A stretch of 34,731 bases of DNA from Pseudomonas syringae pv. cilantro (GCF_001293775.1 NZ_LGLN01000081.1:170705-205435), one strand, 5' to 3'; positions 8,002 to 16,489 are shown, numbered from the stretch's first letter. Program-made: numbers and translations. Notes: generated by a model not told the origin, from the sequence alone.

Positions 8002-8781
8002 TCAGATAGTCAGGGTCCAATCGTAGTCCACGATCAGCGGCGCATGCTGCGAGAAACGTGGCTGACGTGGCAGTCGGGCACTGCGCACAAAGCGACGCAG
8101 GCCTGGGGTCAGGATCTGATAATCGAAGCGCCAGCCCAGATTCAGCATCTCGGCCTGCTCGTTATCCGGCCACCAGCTGTACTGATCGCCTTCGCGGCTG
8201 ACTTCGCGCAGGGCATCGACGTAGCCCATGGTGCCGACAATCTCGTCCATCCAGGCACGTTCAGGCGCCAGAAAACCAGGAGATTGCTGGCTGTCACGCC
8301 AGTTCTTGATGTCGAGCTTCTGCTGCGCCACGTAGAGCGACCCGCAATAGATGTACTCGCGACGCTTGCGGCGCTGCTTGTCCATGTATTTGCCGAAGTC
8401 GTCCATGAGCTTGAATTTCTGATTCAGGTCCTCATCGCCGTTCATCCCTGATGGAAAGAGCAGGGTGGCGATACTGACCTTGTCGAAATCCGCTTGCAGG
8501 TAACGCCCGTACCGGTCGGCTGTCTCGAAGCCCAGTCCGCTGATCACCGCCTTCGGCTGCAACCGCGAATAAAGCGCCACGCCACCCTGAGCGGGAACCT
8601 CGGCTTCGCAGGCATAAAGGAAGTAGCCATCCAGCTGAAAGGCTGGATCATCCAGTTCAAAGGTGGAGGCGCGGGTGTCCTGTAAGCAGATGACGTCGGC
8701 ATTCTGAGCTTGCAGCCAACTGAGCAAACCGCGCTCGACTGCCGCCTGAATGCCATTTACGTTCACACTGATGATCCGCAT
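8002..8781 (-). CDS. crc: Catabolite repression control protein Crc
   Basis: A 259-residue Crc, the global carbon catabolite repression factor of pseudomonads, which acts with Hfq on A-rich sites in target mRNAs. The fold is exonuclease III/EEP-like, but nuclease residues are altered: the metal-site glutamate motif reads LQDTR (Asp35), the GDFN strand is replaced by CGSLY (146-150), and the final SDH is SQH (244-246). This agrees with the known lack of nuclease activity. MRIISVNVNG at 8781 is the conserved start; a frame-extended GTG at 8793 adds four residues. It is divergent from pyrE across an 82-bp gap. An ordinary exonuclease III is excluded by these substitutions. Confidence 0.96.
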   Translation of the reverse strand: MRIISVNVNGIQAAVERGLLSWLQAQNADVICLQDTRASTFELDDPAFQLDGYFLYACEAEVPAQGGVALYSRLQPKAVISGLGFETADRYGRYLQADFDKVSIATLLFPSGMNGDEDLNQKFKLMDDFGKYMDKQRRKRREYIYCGSLYVAQQKLDIKNWRDSQQSPGFLAPERAWMDEIVGTMGYVDALREVSREGDQYSWWPDNEQAEMLNLGWRFDYQILTPGLRRFVRSARLPRQPRFSQHAPLIVDYDWTLTI

Positions 8782-8786
8782 AAATG

Positions 8787-8862
8787 GCCCCAAAAATCAC
8801 GTGCGTGTATGATACCCGAGCTCAAACCAATTAGCTAAATCCGTGGTATTCGGGGCTTTTTT
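8787..8862 (+). promoter_or_regulatory. Divergent crc/pyrE control region with possible attenuator-like pairing
   Basis: The near-palindrome GTATGATAC (8807-8815 region) offers a -10-like TATGAT on plus and TATCAT on minus. Just before the pyrE ATG, TCGGGGC followed by six T's (8850-8862) could pair with either GCCCC (8787-8791) or CCCGA (8814-8818). A G/C-rich element with a T-run at a pyr gene start recalls attenuation, but the stems are only 5 bp and the loops long. Confidence 0.25.
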
Positions 8863-8863
8863 C

Positions 8864-9505
8864 ATGCAAGCGTATCAACGCGATTTCATTCGTTTTGCCA
8901 TCGATCGCGGTGTTCTGCGCTTCGGTGAGTTCACCCTCAAGTCCGGGCGCACCAGCCCGTACTTCTTCAATGCCGGGCTGTTCAATACCGGTTCGGCGCT
9001 GGCGCAGCTGGGGCGTTTCTATGCGGCGGCAGTCGTCGAGAGCGGTATTGCCTTCGACGTGCTGTTCGGCCCGGCCTACAAAGGCATTCCGCTGGCGTCC
9101 GCGACCGCCGTGGCGCTGGCCGAGCATCATGACCGTGATCTGCCGTGGTGTTTCAACCGCAAGGAAGCCAAGGCGCACGGCGAGGGTGGCAGCCTGGTCG
9201 GCTCTCCGCTGGCGGGCAACGTGCTGATCATCGACGATGTCATCACTGCCGGCACCGCCATCCGCGAAGTCATGCAGATCATCAAGGATCAGAACGCGAC
9301 GGCGGCTGGCGTGCTGATCGCCCTCAATCGCCAGGAACGTGGGAACGGCGAGCTGTCGGCCATTCAAGAGGTCGAGCGCGACTTCGGCATTCCGGTGGTG
9401 AGCATCGTGTCACTGAATCAAGTGCTCGAGTTCCTCGCTGACGATCCGCAGCTCAAGCAGCATCTGCCTGCTGTCGAGGCTTATCGCGTGCAATACGGAA
9501 TCTGA
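8864..9505 (+). CDS. pyrE: Orotate phosphoribosyltransferase
   Basis: A 213-residue OPRTase, the fifth step of pyrimidine synthesis (orotate + PRPP to OMP). The PRPP-binding motif NVLIIDDVITAGTAIRE lies at about residues 119-135, the flexible catalytic loop CFNRKEAKAHGEGG at about 96-109, and the N-terminal FTLKSGRTSPYFFN is typical. The start at 8864 (MQAYQRDF) is the conserved one; an upstream GTG at 8843 would add seven residues. No strong Shine-Dalgarno is visible (GGGGC then a T-run). It ends 9 bp before the DUF4124 gene on the same strand. Confidence 0.96.
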   Translation: MQAYQRDFIRFAIDRGVLRFGEFTLKSGRTSPYFFNAGLFNTGSALAQLGRFYAAAVVESGIAFDVLFGPAYKGIPLASATAVALAEHHDRDLPWCFNRKEAKAHGEGGSLVGSPLAGNVLIIDDVITAGTAIREVMQIIKDQNATAAGVLIALNRQERGNGELSAIQEVERDFGIPVVSIVSLNQVLEFLADDPQLKQHLPAVEAYRVQYGI

Positions 9506-9514
9506 GGCAGACCT

Positions 9515-10147
9515 ATGGCAGTCGTCGGCACAAGGCAGGGTTTGGTTTGCGGTGCGTTGAGCGTTGCAGGGCTCTGGCTTTCTCTGGGCATCCTTGCACC
9601 CTTGGCCGCTCATGCCGCCGACGCACCCGAGACTCGTCTTTACCGCTATGTCGACGGTCGCGGTGTGACAGTGATCGATACGCAAGGCGTACCACCTGAC
9701 TCCGTCGCCAAAGGGTATGAAGTGCTCAATGGCCGTGGCCGGGTGATACAGGTGGTGCCGCCCGCACCGACTGCCGAGCAGATTCGCCAGGCCGAAGCCG
9801 ACAAGCGACAGGCCGCCGCCGATGCACAGCTGCTAAGCCTGTACAGCAGCGTAGCCGAGGTAGACCGCGTCAAAACCCGCAAACTCGCCGAGCTGGATGC
9901 GCTGGTCGGCGTTGCCCAAGGCAACATTCAAGGGCTTGCCGCGCAACAGCGCAACCTGCAAGGCCAGGCCGCTGATCTGGAGCGCGCAGGGCGCCCGGTT
10001 CCGCAAACGCTCGTCGATCAACTGACCGACCTGCGTGATCAACAGCAAAAGCTGCAAACCGATATCGCCGGGTATCAGGCTGCGCGAGTAAAAGCCGAAG
10101 CCGGTTTTGCTGAAGATCGCGCGCGCGTGCAGCGGCTGACGCAGTAG
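9515..10147 (+). CDS. Secreted DUF4124 domain protein
   Basis: A 210-residue exported protein. The signal peptide ends near residue 34 (LAAHA-ADAP). It is followed by a DUF4124-type segment (TRLYRYVDGRGVTVIDTQGV, about residues 40-60), in which a small beta structure recognises an unknown partner. Residues about 90-205 are rich in Ala, Gln, Leu and Arg with few Pro, and probably form a periplasmic coiled coil. The function is unknown. It begins 9 bp after pyrE and is likely co-transcribed with it. Downstream comes a repeat-rich gap and a bidirectional terminator. Confidence 0.85.
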   Translation: MAVVGTRQGLVCGALSVAGLWLSLGILAPLAAHAADAPETRLYRYVDGRGVTVIDTQGVPPDSVAKGYEVLNGRGRVIQVVPPAPTAEQIRQAEADKRQAAADAQLLSLYSSVAEVDRVKTRKLAELDALVGVAQGNIQGLAAQQRNLQGQAADLERAGRPVPQTLVDQLTDLRDQQQKLQTDIAGYQAARVKAEAGFAEDRARVQRLTQ

Positions 10148-10164
10148 GTCACGCCTTCAAGACC

Positions 10165-10206
10165 GGACGCGGAGCTTCCAGAACGGCATGCCGACGCGGA
10201 GCGTCG
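10165..10206 (+). repeat. Dispersed 42-bp intergenic repeat, copy 1
   Basis: This segment (core CCAGAACGGCATGCC) matches, in inverted orientation, 21570-21611 at about 36 of 42 positions. Both copies are in gaps downstream of a gene. It is flanked by the GACGCGGAGC-type ends also used by the hairpin at 10193-10272, suggesting a family of P. syringae intergenic repeats. Confidence 0.75.
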
Positions 10207-10272
10207 CACGATAGTTGAGATTGTCGTTCCTCACGCTCAAGCGCAGGAATGCCTTGGGTGACGCTCCGCGTC
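10193..10272. repeat. Large imperfect hairpin with 13-bp perfect inverted ends
   Basis: GACGCGGAGCGTC (10193-10205) and GACGCTCCGCGTC (10260-10272) are exact reverse complements 54 bp apart. The inside holds a second stem, TTCCT...AGGAA around CGCTCAAGCG. It would fold as a long RNA or cruciform between the DUF4124 gene and the terminator at 10321. This looks like a REPIN- or BIME-type mobile repeat. Confidence 0.8.
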
Positions 10273-10320
10273 ACAAATCTGCGTCGCGCTGCGGACTGAA
10301 ACCAGCCAGCAATCACCCGC

Positions 10321-10358
10321 AAAAAAGCCCCGTCAGCGTCAGCTCACGGGGCTTTTTG
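10321..10358. terminator. Bidirectional intrinsic terminator
   Basis: AAAAAGCCCCGT (10322-10333) pairs with ACGGGGCTTTTT (10346-10357), a 12-bp stem with a 12-base loop and A/T runs at both ends. It serves the convergent DUF4124 and argB genes. Confidence 0.93.
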
Positions 10359-10371
10359 TATTACGCCTGAA

Positions 10372-11277
10372 TCAATGCCGCTTGCGATTGGTGATCTGGG
10401 TGCCGACACCGCTGTCGGTGAAGATCTCCAGCAAGACCGCATTGGGCACTCGACCGTCGATGATGTGCGAGCTGTTGACCCCGCCCTGAACCGCTTCCAG
10501 CGCGCAACGAATCTTCGGCAGCATGCCGCCGTAGATCGTGCCGTCGGCGATCAGGCCATCGACCTGCTCGGTGGTCAGACCGGTCAGTACTTCGCCCTGC
10601 TTGTTCATCAAACCGGCGATGTTGGTCAGCAGGATCAGCTTCTCGGCCTTGAGGGCCTCGGCAACCTTGCCCGCTACCAGATCGGCGTTGATGTTGTAGG
10701 ACTCGCCCTCCGGACCCACGCCAATAGGCGCGATGACCGGTATGAAATCGCCTTTGACCAGCATGTTCAGCAGGCCGGTATTGACGCCAACCACTTCGCC
10801 CACCTGACCGATATCGATGATTTCAGGCTTGGTCATCTCCGGCGTCTGGCGCGTGACGGTGAGCTTTCTCGCACGAATCAGCTCAGCGTCTTTACCGGTC
10901 AGACCGATAGCGCTGCCGCCATGACGGTTGATCAGGTTGACGATGTCTTTGTTGACTTGGCCGCCCAGCACCATCTCCACCACATCCATGGTCTGCGCGT
11001 CGGTGACCCGCATGCCATCGATGAAATGACTCTCGATGGACAGACGCTTGAGCAGATCACCGATCTGCGGCCCGCCGCCATGCACCACCACCGGGTTGAT
11101 GCCAACCGCTTTCATCAACACGATGTCGCGCGCAAAGCCGGTTTTAAGCTCTTCGCTCTCCATGGCGTTGCCGCCGTACTTGATCACCAGCGTCTTGCCG
11201 ACAAAGCGGCGAATGTACGGCAGCGCTTCGGAAAGGACCTTGGCTACATTAGAGGCGGCATCACGTTCGAGGGTCAT
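10372..11277 (-). CDS. argB: N-acetylglutamate kinase
   Basis: A 301-residue acetylglutamate kinase, second step of arginine synthesis (N-acetylglutamate + ATP to the 5-phosphate). The amino acid kinase motifs are present: IKYGGNAM (Lys33) near the start, HGGGPQI (from His66) and the late KIRCALEAVQGGV. The long N-terminal helix (LSEALPYIRRFVGKT) is the hallmark of the hexameric, arginine-inhibited type, so feedback control by arginine is expected. The ATG at 11277 lies 28 bp after algC on the same strand, and the gene ends at a strong terminator. Confidence 0.96.
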   Translation of the reverse strand: MTLERDAASNVAKVLSEALPYIRRFVGKTLVIKYGGNAMESEELKTGFARDIVLMKAVGINPVVVHGGGPQIGDLLKRLSIESHFIDGMRVTDAQTMDVVEMVLGGQVNKDIVNLINRHGGSAIGLTGKDAELIRARKLTVTRQTPEMTKPEIIDIGQVGEVVGVNTGLLNMLVKGDFIPVIAPIGVGPEGESYNINADLVAGKVAEALKAEKLILLTNIAGLMNKQGEVLTGLTTEQVDGLIADGTIYGGMLPKIRCALEAVQGGVNSSHIIDGRVPNAVLLEIFTDSGVGTQITNRKRH

Positions 11278-11305
11278 TCAGGGCTCCAGTCAAAAGGAAA
11301 AGCAA

Positions 11306-13891
11306 TCAAAATGGCAGGTCGAGATCCGGGGCAACTTTCTTCAGCTCGGCGTGGAACACATCCTTGATGCGCTGCAGTTCGACTTCGGTTTCAGCTTCGA
11401 AACGCAGCACCAGAACCGGCGTGGTATTGGAGGCGCGAACCAGACCCCAGCCCTTCGGATAGTCCACACGAACACCGTCGATAGTGGTCAGTTTGGCGTC
11501 GCCCCACTGTGCATCTTTCTCAAGGGCTTCGATGATGCTGAACTTGGTGACATCCGTCACCTTGATGTTGATTTCCGGAGTCGAAATATCGTTCGGGAAG
11601 GTTTCGAACAGGTCTTCGGCATTGGCCGACTCCTGGCTGAGGATCTCCAGCAGACGCGCAGCGCTGTAGATACCGTCGTCGAAACCGAACCAGCGCTCCT
11701 TGAAGAAAATGTGCCCGCTCATTTCACCGGCCAGCAGCGCACCGCTTTTCTTCATTTCTTTCTTGATCAGCGAGTGACCGGTTTTCCACATCACCGGGCG
11801 ACCGCCGTGTTCGCTGATCAGCGGCGACAGGCGACGGGTGCATTTGACGTCGAAAATGATGTCGGCGCCAGGGTTGCGCTTGAGTACATCCAGTGCGAAC
11901 AGCATCAACAGTCGGTCCGGATAAACCACATTACCGGCGTTAGTAACCACACCGACGCGGTCGCCGTCACCGTCGAACGCCAGGCCCAGATCGGCCCCGG
12001 TTTCCTTGACCTTGGCAATCAGGTCTTGCAGGTTTTCCAGCTTGCCCGGGTCCGGATGATGGTTCGGGAAGTTGCCGTCCACTTCTGCGAACAGGGAAAT
12101 CACTTCGCAACCCAGCGCTTCGATCAACTGCGGGGCAATCACGCCTGCTGCGCCGTTGCCGCAATCGACCACAACCTTGAGCTTGCGCGCCATGACGATG
12201 TCGTCCTTGATCTGCTTGAAGTAGCGATCAAGGATATCGACTTTGGTGATGCTGCCTTTCTGCGACGTCAGGTTATTGGTCTTGATGCGCTCGTGCAGCG
12301 CCTGGATCTGTTCGTTGGCGAGGGTGTCGCCGGCGATGACGATCTTGAAACCGTTGTAGTCTTTCGGGTTGTGGCTGCCGGTCAACATCACGCCGGTCTT
12401 GCCCGCCAGCACGTTGGCGGCGTAATACAGGGCAGGCGTCGGCACCAGGCCGACGTCGCTGACATGGCAACCACTGTCGTGCAGACCTTGAATCAGTTGC
12501 TGCACCAGCTCCGGGCCGGACAGGCGACCATCGCGGCCAACACTGACGTTAGGCTCGTTCTGCGCCAGGCTTTCGGAGCCGATCGCACGACCGATCCAGT
12601 AGGCCGTTTCGGCGCTGAGCGTATCCCCGACGACACCACGGATGTCGTAAGCGCGGAAAATAGTCTCGGGAAGTTGGGGTGCCACGGATGCTGGGCTGTT
12701 CATAACGAGGGGATGCTCCGATCTCAGGAAGTCCTGGTTTTCGTCGAGAAGGTCGATATCTAGAATATCGGTATCTTGGAACAGCGGATCGGTCCAGTCG
12801 GTGCGCGGTGCAGCGACTGTGGGCGAAGCACTGCCTTCGGTAATATCTGCACCGTGCCGTTCGCCCGACGCCAAGGCAGAAACTGCATGCGGCTGACTGC
12901 GAAGCGAAACACGAGCAAGTGCCTGAGCCAGACCATTGAGTGCCGGGAGGCTCAAACCGAAGGGTTTGACGGCTTTTCCGCGCGAGAGTTCTTGAAGCAG
13001 CTGATCCAGCTGTCGCGCGTCCGCACAAATGCGCCGCTGCAAGGCCCGCTCATGAAGATGAAGGCCAAGCAATACGCCCGCTGCAGCGATGAGAAACGCC
13101 AGCAACAGGAGCAGGACGGGTGGTGAATTTTCCAGCGCCGGACCGGACGTAAACTCGAGTTTCCAGCCGGCATAGCCCGTATCGAAGCTCTGCCGCTCGC
13201 TATCGCCGGCCTGGCCGCGTTGCAGAAAGACCTGAGCAGGCGCATTGCCAAACTGCTGACTGAGGATAATCTGCCCGGCTTCAGCGGGAAGCGCAGGCAC
13301 GGCACCGAGCAGGCGCTGCATGTCGAATGCCAGCAATAACGTGCCCAAGACCGGCTGGGTTGCGCCCGCACGCACCGGCGCGACACTGTAGATCAACCAG
13401 CGCTCGCCGACCTTGCGGGCCTCGGGGGCAACGATTTCGCCTTGCGCGGCCTTGTTCAGCATATCCAGCGTCGCAAAGCTGACCGGCAGCGCGCCTTGCT
13501 GATCGACATCGGCCAGCCCCTGGGGGAGCAGCCGAGCGCCAGCCAGACCGCTCCATTGGGTAAGCCCCGCCTGTGCAGCCGCCAATGCCGTCGCAGTGTT
13601 TTCCTGCAACGCCTGAACCAGTGCTGCGCCAGCGGCGGCAGCCTGAGTGTCAGCGTTGATCTGCCGCAGCGCCACACTGACTGCAGCCGCCTGACTGCCG
13701 CCCCAGGCGTGAGCAAGCTGACTGTGCTGCTGCGGGCCGGTCATCAGCGCGACCCAGACTATGGCCGCAGCGAGGATCAGGCCGATGACCGCAGGCACAA
13801 GACCCGGAGCCAAAGCATGGAGGTTCGCGGCCGGAGGTGAGTGCTCGGCCGGTGTGGCTTGCTTCGAAGCGCTGTGCTGACTGCCTTTCAC
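11306..13891 (-). CDS. algC: Phosphomannomutase/phosphoglucomutase AlgC, long membrane-anchored form
   Basis: An 861-residue protein. The last 465 residues are the classical AlgC enzyme, which interconverts mannose- and glucose-1/6-phosphates for alginate, LPS and rhamnolipid precursors: phosphoserine loop TGSHNPKDY (Ser506; Ser110 of the core), Mg site DGDGDR, GEMSGH, and the RASNTTP phosphate site. The first 396 residues are additional: a cytosolic leader, a membrane helix at about 31-50, a periplasmic-type domain of about 200 residues, a second helix at about 257-277, and a linker. The GTG at 13891 has GGAG six bases upstream. The internal ATG at 12703, giving the short form often annotated, has no good ribosome site. 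It lies between dut and argB. Confidence 0.92.
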   Translation of the reverse strand: MKGSQHSASKQATPAEHSPPAANLHALAPGLVPAVIGLILAAAIVWVALMTGPQQHSQLAHAWGGSQAAAVSVALRQINADTQAAAAGAALVQALQENTATALAAAQAGLTQWSGLAGARLLPQGLADVDQQGALPVSFATLDMLNKAAQGEIVAPEARKVGERWLIYSVAPVRAGATQPVLGTLLLAFDMQRLLGAVPALPAEAGQIILSQQFGNAPAQVFLQRGQAGDSERQSFDTGYAGWKLEFTSGPALENSPPVLLLLLAFLIAAAGVLLGLHLHERALQRRICADARQLDQLLQELSRGKAVKPFGLSLPALNGLAQALARVSLRSQPHAVSALASGERHGADITEGSASPTVAAPRTDWTDPLFQDTDILDIDLLDENQDFLRSEHPLVMNSPASVAPQLPETIFRAYDIRGVVGDTLSAETAYWIGRAIGSESLAQNEPNVSVGRDGRLSGPELVQQLIQGLHDSGCHVSDVGLVPTPALYYAANVLAGKTGVMLTGSHNPKDYNGFKIVIAGDTLANEQIQALHERIKTNNLTSQKGSITKVDILDRYFKQIKDDIVMARKLKVVVDCGNGAAGVIAPQLIEALGCEVISLFAEVDGNFPNHHPDPGKLENLQDLIAKVKETGADLGLAFDGDGDRVGVVTNAGNVVYPDRLLMLFALDVLKRNPGADIIFDVKCTRRLSPLISEHGGRPVMWKTGHSLIKKEMKKSGALLAGEMSGHIFFKERWFGFDDGIYSAARLLEILSQESANAEDLFETFPNDISTPEINIKVTDVTKFSIIEALEKDAQWGDAKLTTIDGVRVDYPKGWGLVRASNTTPVLVLRFEAETEVELQRIKDVFHAELKKVAPDLDLPF

Positions 13892-13933
13892 CGACCTCTC
13901 CCTGAGACTGACCCCGAAATGGTCAATTGACGA

Positions 13934-14389
13934 TCAATGGCTTCCGGAATGACCGAAGCCGCCTGCGCCGCGCTGGCTTTCGTCGAAAGCCTCAACCAGT
14001 TCGAAGTGCGCCTGCACCACCGGCACCAGCACCAACTGGGCCATGCGTTCGCCGACTGCAATGTTGAAGGCGGTCTGGCCACGGTTCCAGCAGGACACCA
14101 TCAATTCGCCCTGATAATCCGAGTCGATCAGGCCAACCAGGTTGCCCAGCACGATGCCGTGCTTATGACCCAGGCCGGAGCGCGGCAGGATCAGGGCGGC
14201 TAGGCCCGGATCGCCAATGTAGATCGACAGACCGGTAGGGATCAGCAGGGTCTGACCCGGCTCGAGAACGGTATCTTCCTTGAGCATGGCGCGCAGGTCG
14301 AGGCCGGCTGAACCGACAGTGGCGTAGGCCGGGAGCGGAAATTCGTTGCCAATGCGAGGGTCGAGGATCTTGGCTTGTAGAGCGTGCAT
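13934..14389 (-). CDS. dut: dUTP diphosphatase
   Basis: A 151-residue trimeric dUTPase (dUTP to dUMP + PPi), which keeps uracil out of DNA and feeds dTMP synthesis. The five family motifs are visible in order: AGLDLRA, PRSGLGHKHG, GLIDSDYQGEL, the GERMAQLV region, and the C-terminal RGAGGFGHSG arm that closes over the substrate. It begins 6 bp after the coaBC stop and ends 42 bp before algC, so it is translated from the same transcript. Length is standard. Confidence 0.96.
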   Translation of the reverse strand: MHALQAKILDPRIGNEFPLPAYATVGSAGLDLRAMLKEDTVLEPGQTLLIPTGLSIYIGDPGLAALILPRSGLGHKHGIVLGNLVGLIDSDYQGELMVSCWNRGQTAFNIAVGERMAQLVLVPVVQAHFELVEAFDESQRGAGGFGHSGSH

Positions 14390-14395
14390 TCGTAA

Positions 14396-15604
14396 TTAAA
14401 CCTGAGTCATGCGGTCGGCGATAAAAGTGATCAGCTGGCGAGCAATCTTGGCCTTGCTGGTCTGGGCAAAAAACGTTGCGTGCAACGCCCGGTCGATCAC
14501 GCTGCAAGCGTTCTCTTCGCTATTGAAGCCGATGCTGGGGTTGGCCACATCGTTGGCGACGATCAGGTCGAGGTTCTTGTCCTTGAGCTTGCGTGCAGCG
14601 TAGTCGAGCAGGTGTTCGGTCTCGGCAGCGAAGCCGACGCTGAACGGGCGATCGGGGCGGGTGGCGATGGTGGCCAGAATATCCGGGTTACGGACCATCT
14701 GCAGCAGCAAGCCATCACCGCTTGCAGGATCTTTCTTCAATTTGTGCGGGGCGACAACTTCCGGACGGTAGTCGGCCACCGCTGCCGATGCGATGAACAG
14801 GTCGCACGGGATCGCCGCTTCACACGCCGCCAACATATCGCGAGCGCTGACTACGTCGATGCGCGAGACGCGATCCGGCGTCGGCAGGTTGACCGGCCCG
14901 GTGATCAGCGTGACGCGGGCACCGGCTTCGACCGCTGCCTCGGCCAGGGCAAAGCCCATTTTGCCGGAGCTGTGGTTAGTGATGTAGCGCACCGGGTCGA
15001 TGTTTTCCTGAGTCGGGCCTGCGGTGATCAGGACATGCTTGCCGGTCAGGCTGTGACGCTGGAAGCAATCGGCGGCGCACTGGGCCAGATCGTTGGCTTC
15101 CAGCATGCGCCCGAAGCCGACATCGCCACAGGCCTGACTGCCGGAGGCCGGGCCGAACACCCGGAAGTCGCGCTCTTCGAGCAGGCGGGTATTGGCCTGC
15201 ACGGACGCATCGCGCCACATCGCCTGATTCATCGCCGGGGCGATCGCGACGGTCGCTTCGGTGGCCAGCACAATGGTGGTCAGCAGGTCGTTCGCGACAC
15301 CTTGAGCAAGGCGCGCGATCAGGTCGGCGGTGGCGGGCGCGATCAGGATCAGGTCGGCCCATTTGGCCAGTTCGATATGCCCCATCGCAGCTTCGGCGGC
15401 CGGGTCGAGAAGGTCCAGATGCACCGGATGCCCGGACAGCGCCTGCATGGTCAGCGGCGTGATGAACTCCGCGCCGCCTTTGGTCATCACCACACGCACT
15501 TCAGCGCCCTGATCGCGCAGACGACGGACCAGCTCGGCGCTCTTGTAGGCCGCGATGCCGCCGCCGACGCCCAGAACGATGCGTTTTCGATACAGCCGCT
15601 GCAT
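14396..15604 (-). CDS. coaBC: Bifunctional CoaBC (phosphopantothenoylcysteine synthetase/decarboxylase)
   Basis: A 402-residue coenzyme A synthesis enzyme. The N-terminal CoaC flavoprotein half shows LGVGGGIAAYKS, the active His in GHIELAKWAD (His76), the PAMNQAMW motif (123-130) and the substrate-recognition Cys159 in GSQACGD. The CoaB half, from about residue 190, has ITAGPTQENIDPVRYITNHS, SSGKMG and the lysine motif HKLKKDP. Together they couple cysteine to 4'-phosphopantothenate and decarboxylate it. The ATG at 15604 (MQRLYRKRIVLG) is the conserved start; the frame is open to 15721 without similarity. It is divergent from radC and heads coaBC-dut-algC-argB. Confidence 0.96.
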   Translation of the reverse strand: MQRLYRKRIVLGVGGGIAAYKSAELVRRLRDQGAEVRVVMTKGGAEFITPLTMQALSGHPVHLDLLDPAAEAAMGHIELAKWADLILIAPATADLIARLAQGVANDLLTTIVLATEATVAIAPAMNQAMWRDASVQANTRLLEERDFRVFGPASGSQACGDVGFGRMLEANDLAQCAADCFQRHSLTGKHVLITAGPTQENIDPVRYITNHSSGKMGFALAEAAVEAGARVTLITGPVNLPTPDRVSRIDVVSARDMLAACEAAIPCDLFIASAAVADYRPEVVAPHKLKKDPASGDGLLLQMVRNPDILATIATRPDRPFSVGFAAETEHLLDYAARKLKDKNLDLIVANDVANPSIGFNSEENACSVIDRALHATFFAQTSKAKIARQLITFIADRMTQV

Positions 15605-15736
15605 AGACCTGCCTTTTTGATCGAGTGAATTACGCGACTTGACGCCTCCCCAGGCCAGATCGTCGCGCAAAAAAGATGGGCTAAGATAGCACAGCGACCG
15701 CAGCGGGACAGCGGTGCCCAATCACATGGAGGTGCT

Positions 15737-16411
15737 ATGAGTATTCGCAGTTGGCCCGCGGCCGAACGCCCACGGGAACGCTTGTTGGAGATGGGGGCAA
15801 AGGGGCTTTCCGACGCCGAGTTGCTGGCTATTTTTTTACGTACCGGGGTGGCCGGAAAAAGCGCTGTCGACCTCGCGCGTCATCTTCTGAATCAATTCGG
15901 CGGGCTCAGGCCATTACTGGACGCAGACCTGTCTGCGTTTACCTCTCAGTTGGGTCTGGGGCCTGCAAAGTTCGCTCAGTTACAAGCGGTAATGGAAATG
16001 GCCCGTCGGCACATGGCCGAGTCCTTGCGCAGGGATTCAGCGATGGAAAATCCGGCTCAGGTACGCAGCTACCTCAAGGCGCTGCTTCGGCACGAACCCC
16101 ACGAGGTGTTCGGCTGCCTTTTTCTGGACTCCAAGCACCGGGCCATAACCTTCGAAATACTGTTTCACGGGACGATCAATGCCGCCTATGTGCACCCGCG
16201 CCAGGTGGTAAAACGCGCCATGGCGCACAATGCCGCCAGCCTGATTCTCTGCCACAACCATCCTTCGGGCATCACCACGCCCAGCCGCTCGGACATCGAC
16301 CTGACCAAGCGCCTCAAGGAGGCGCTGATGCTCATCGACGTGCAGGTGCTGGACCACGTGATCATCGGCGACGGCGAGCCGCTGTCGATGGTGGAGAAGG
16401 GATTGATGTAG
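15737..16411 (+). CDS. radC: RadC family JAB/MPN-domain protein
   Basis: A 224-residue RadC-like protein: an N-terminal helix-hairpin-helix region (about 1-100) and a C-terminal JAMM metalloprotease-like domain, with metal ligands in HNHPSG (His173, His175) and Asp186 ten residues later. The name comes from an E. coli allele later traced to recG, and the biochemical role remains unsettled. The ATG at 15737 has GGAGGT just ahead. The 132-bp gap to coaBC contains a -10-like TAAGAT at 15682. It ends before the REP pair at 16490. Confidence 0.92.
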   Translation: MSIRSWPAAERPRERLLEMGAKGLSDAELLAIFLRTGVAGKSAVDLARHLLNQFGGLRPLLDADLSAFTSQLGLGPAKFAQLQAVMEMARRHMAESLRRDSAMENPAQVRSYLKALLRHEPHEVFGCLFLDSKHRAITFEILFHGTINAAYVHPRQVVKRAMAHNAASLILCHNHPSGITTPSRSDIDLTKRLKEALMLIDVQVLDHVIIGDGEPLSMVEKGLM

Positions 16412-16489
16412 GGCCTTGATTGCCGAGGAGTGCGGGAGGGAGGGCTCGGGCGGCGGCGAACACTGCATTTTCGGCGATTGTAGGGGCCC

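Noticed and set aside
11306..12703. Annotating algC only as the short 465-residue enzyme
   Set aside because: The frame continues upstream without a stop to a GTG with a good ribosome site and two membrane helices, while the internal ATG has none.
11036..12763. 575-codon plus-strand open frame antisense to algC and argB
   Set aside because: It is a shadow frame of two well-identified genes, with low-complexity His/Gln/Asp/Val-rich translation and no ribosome site.
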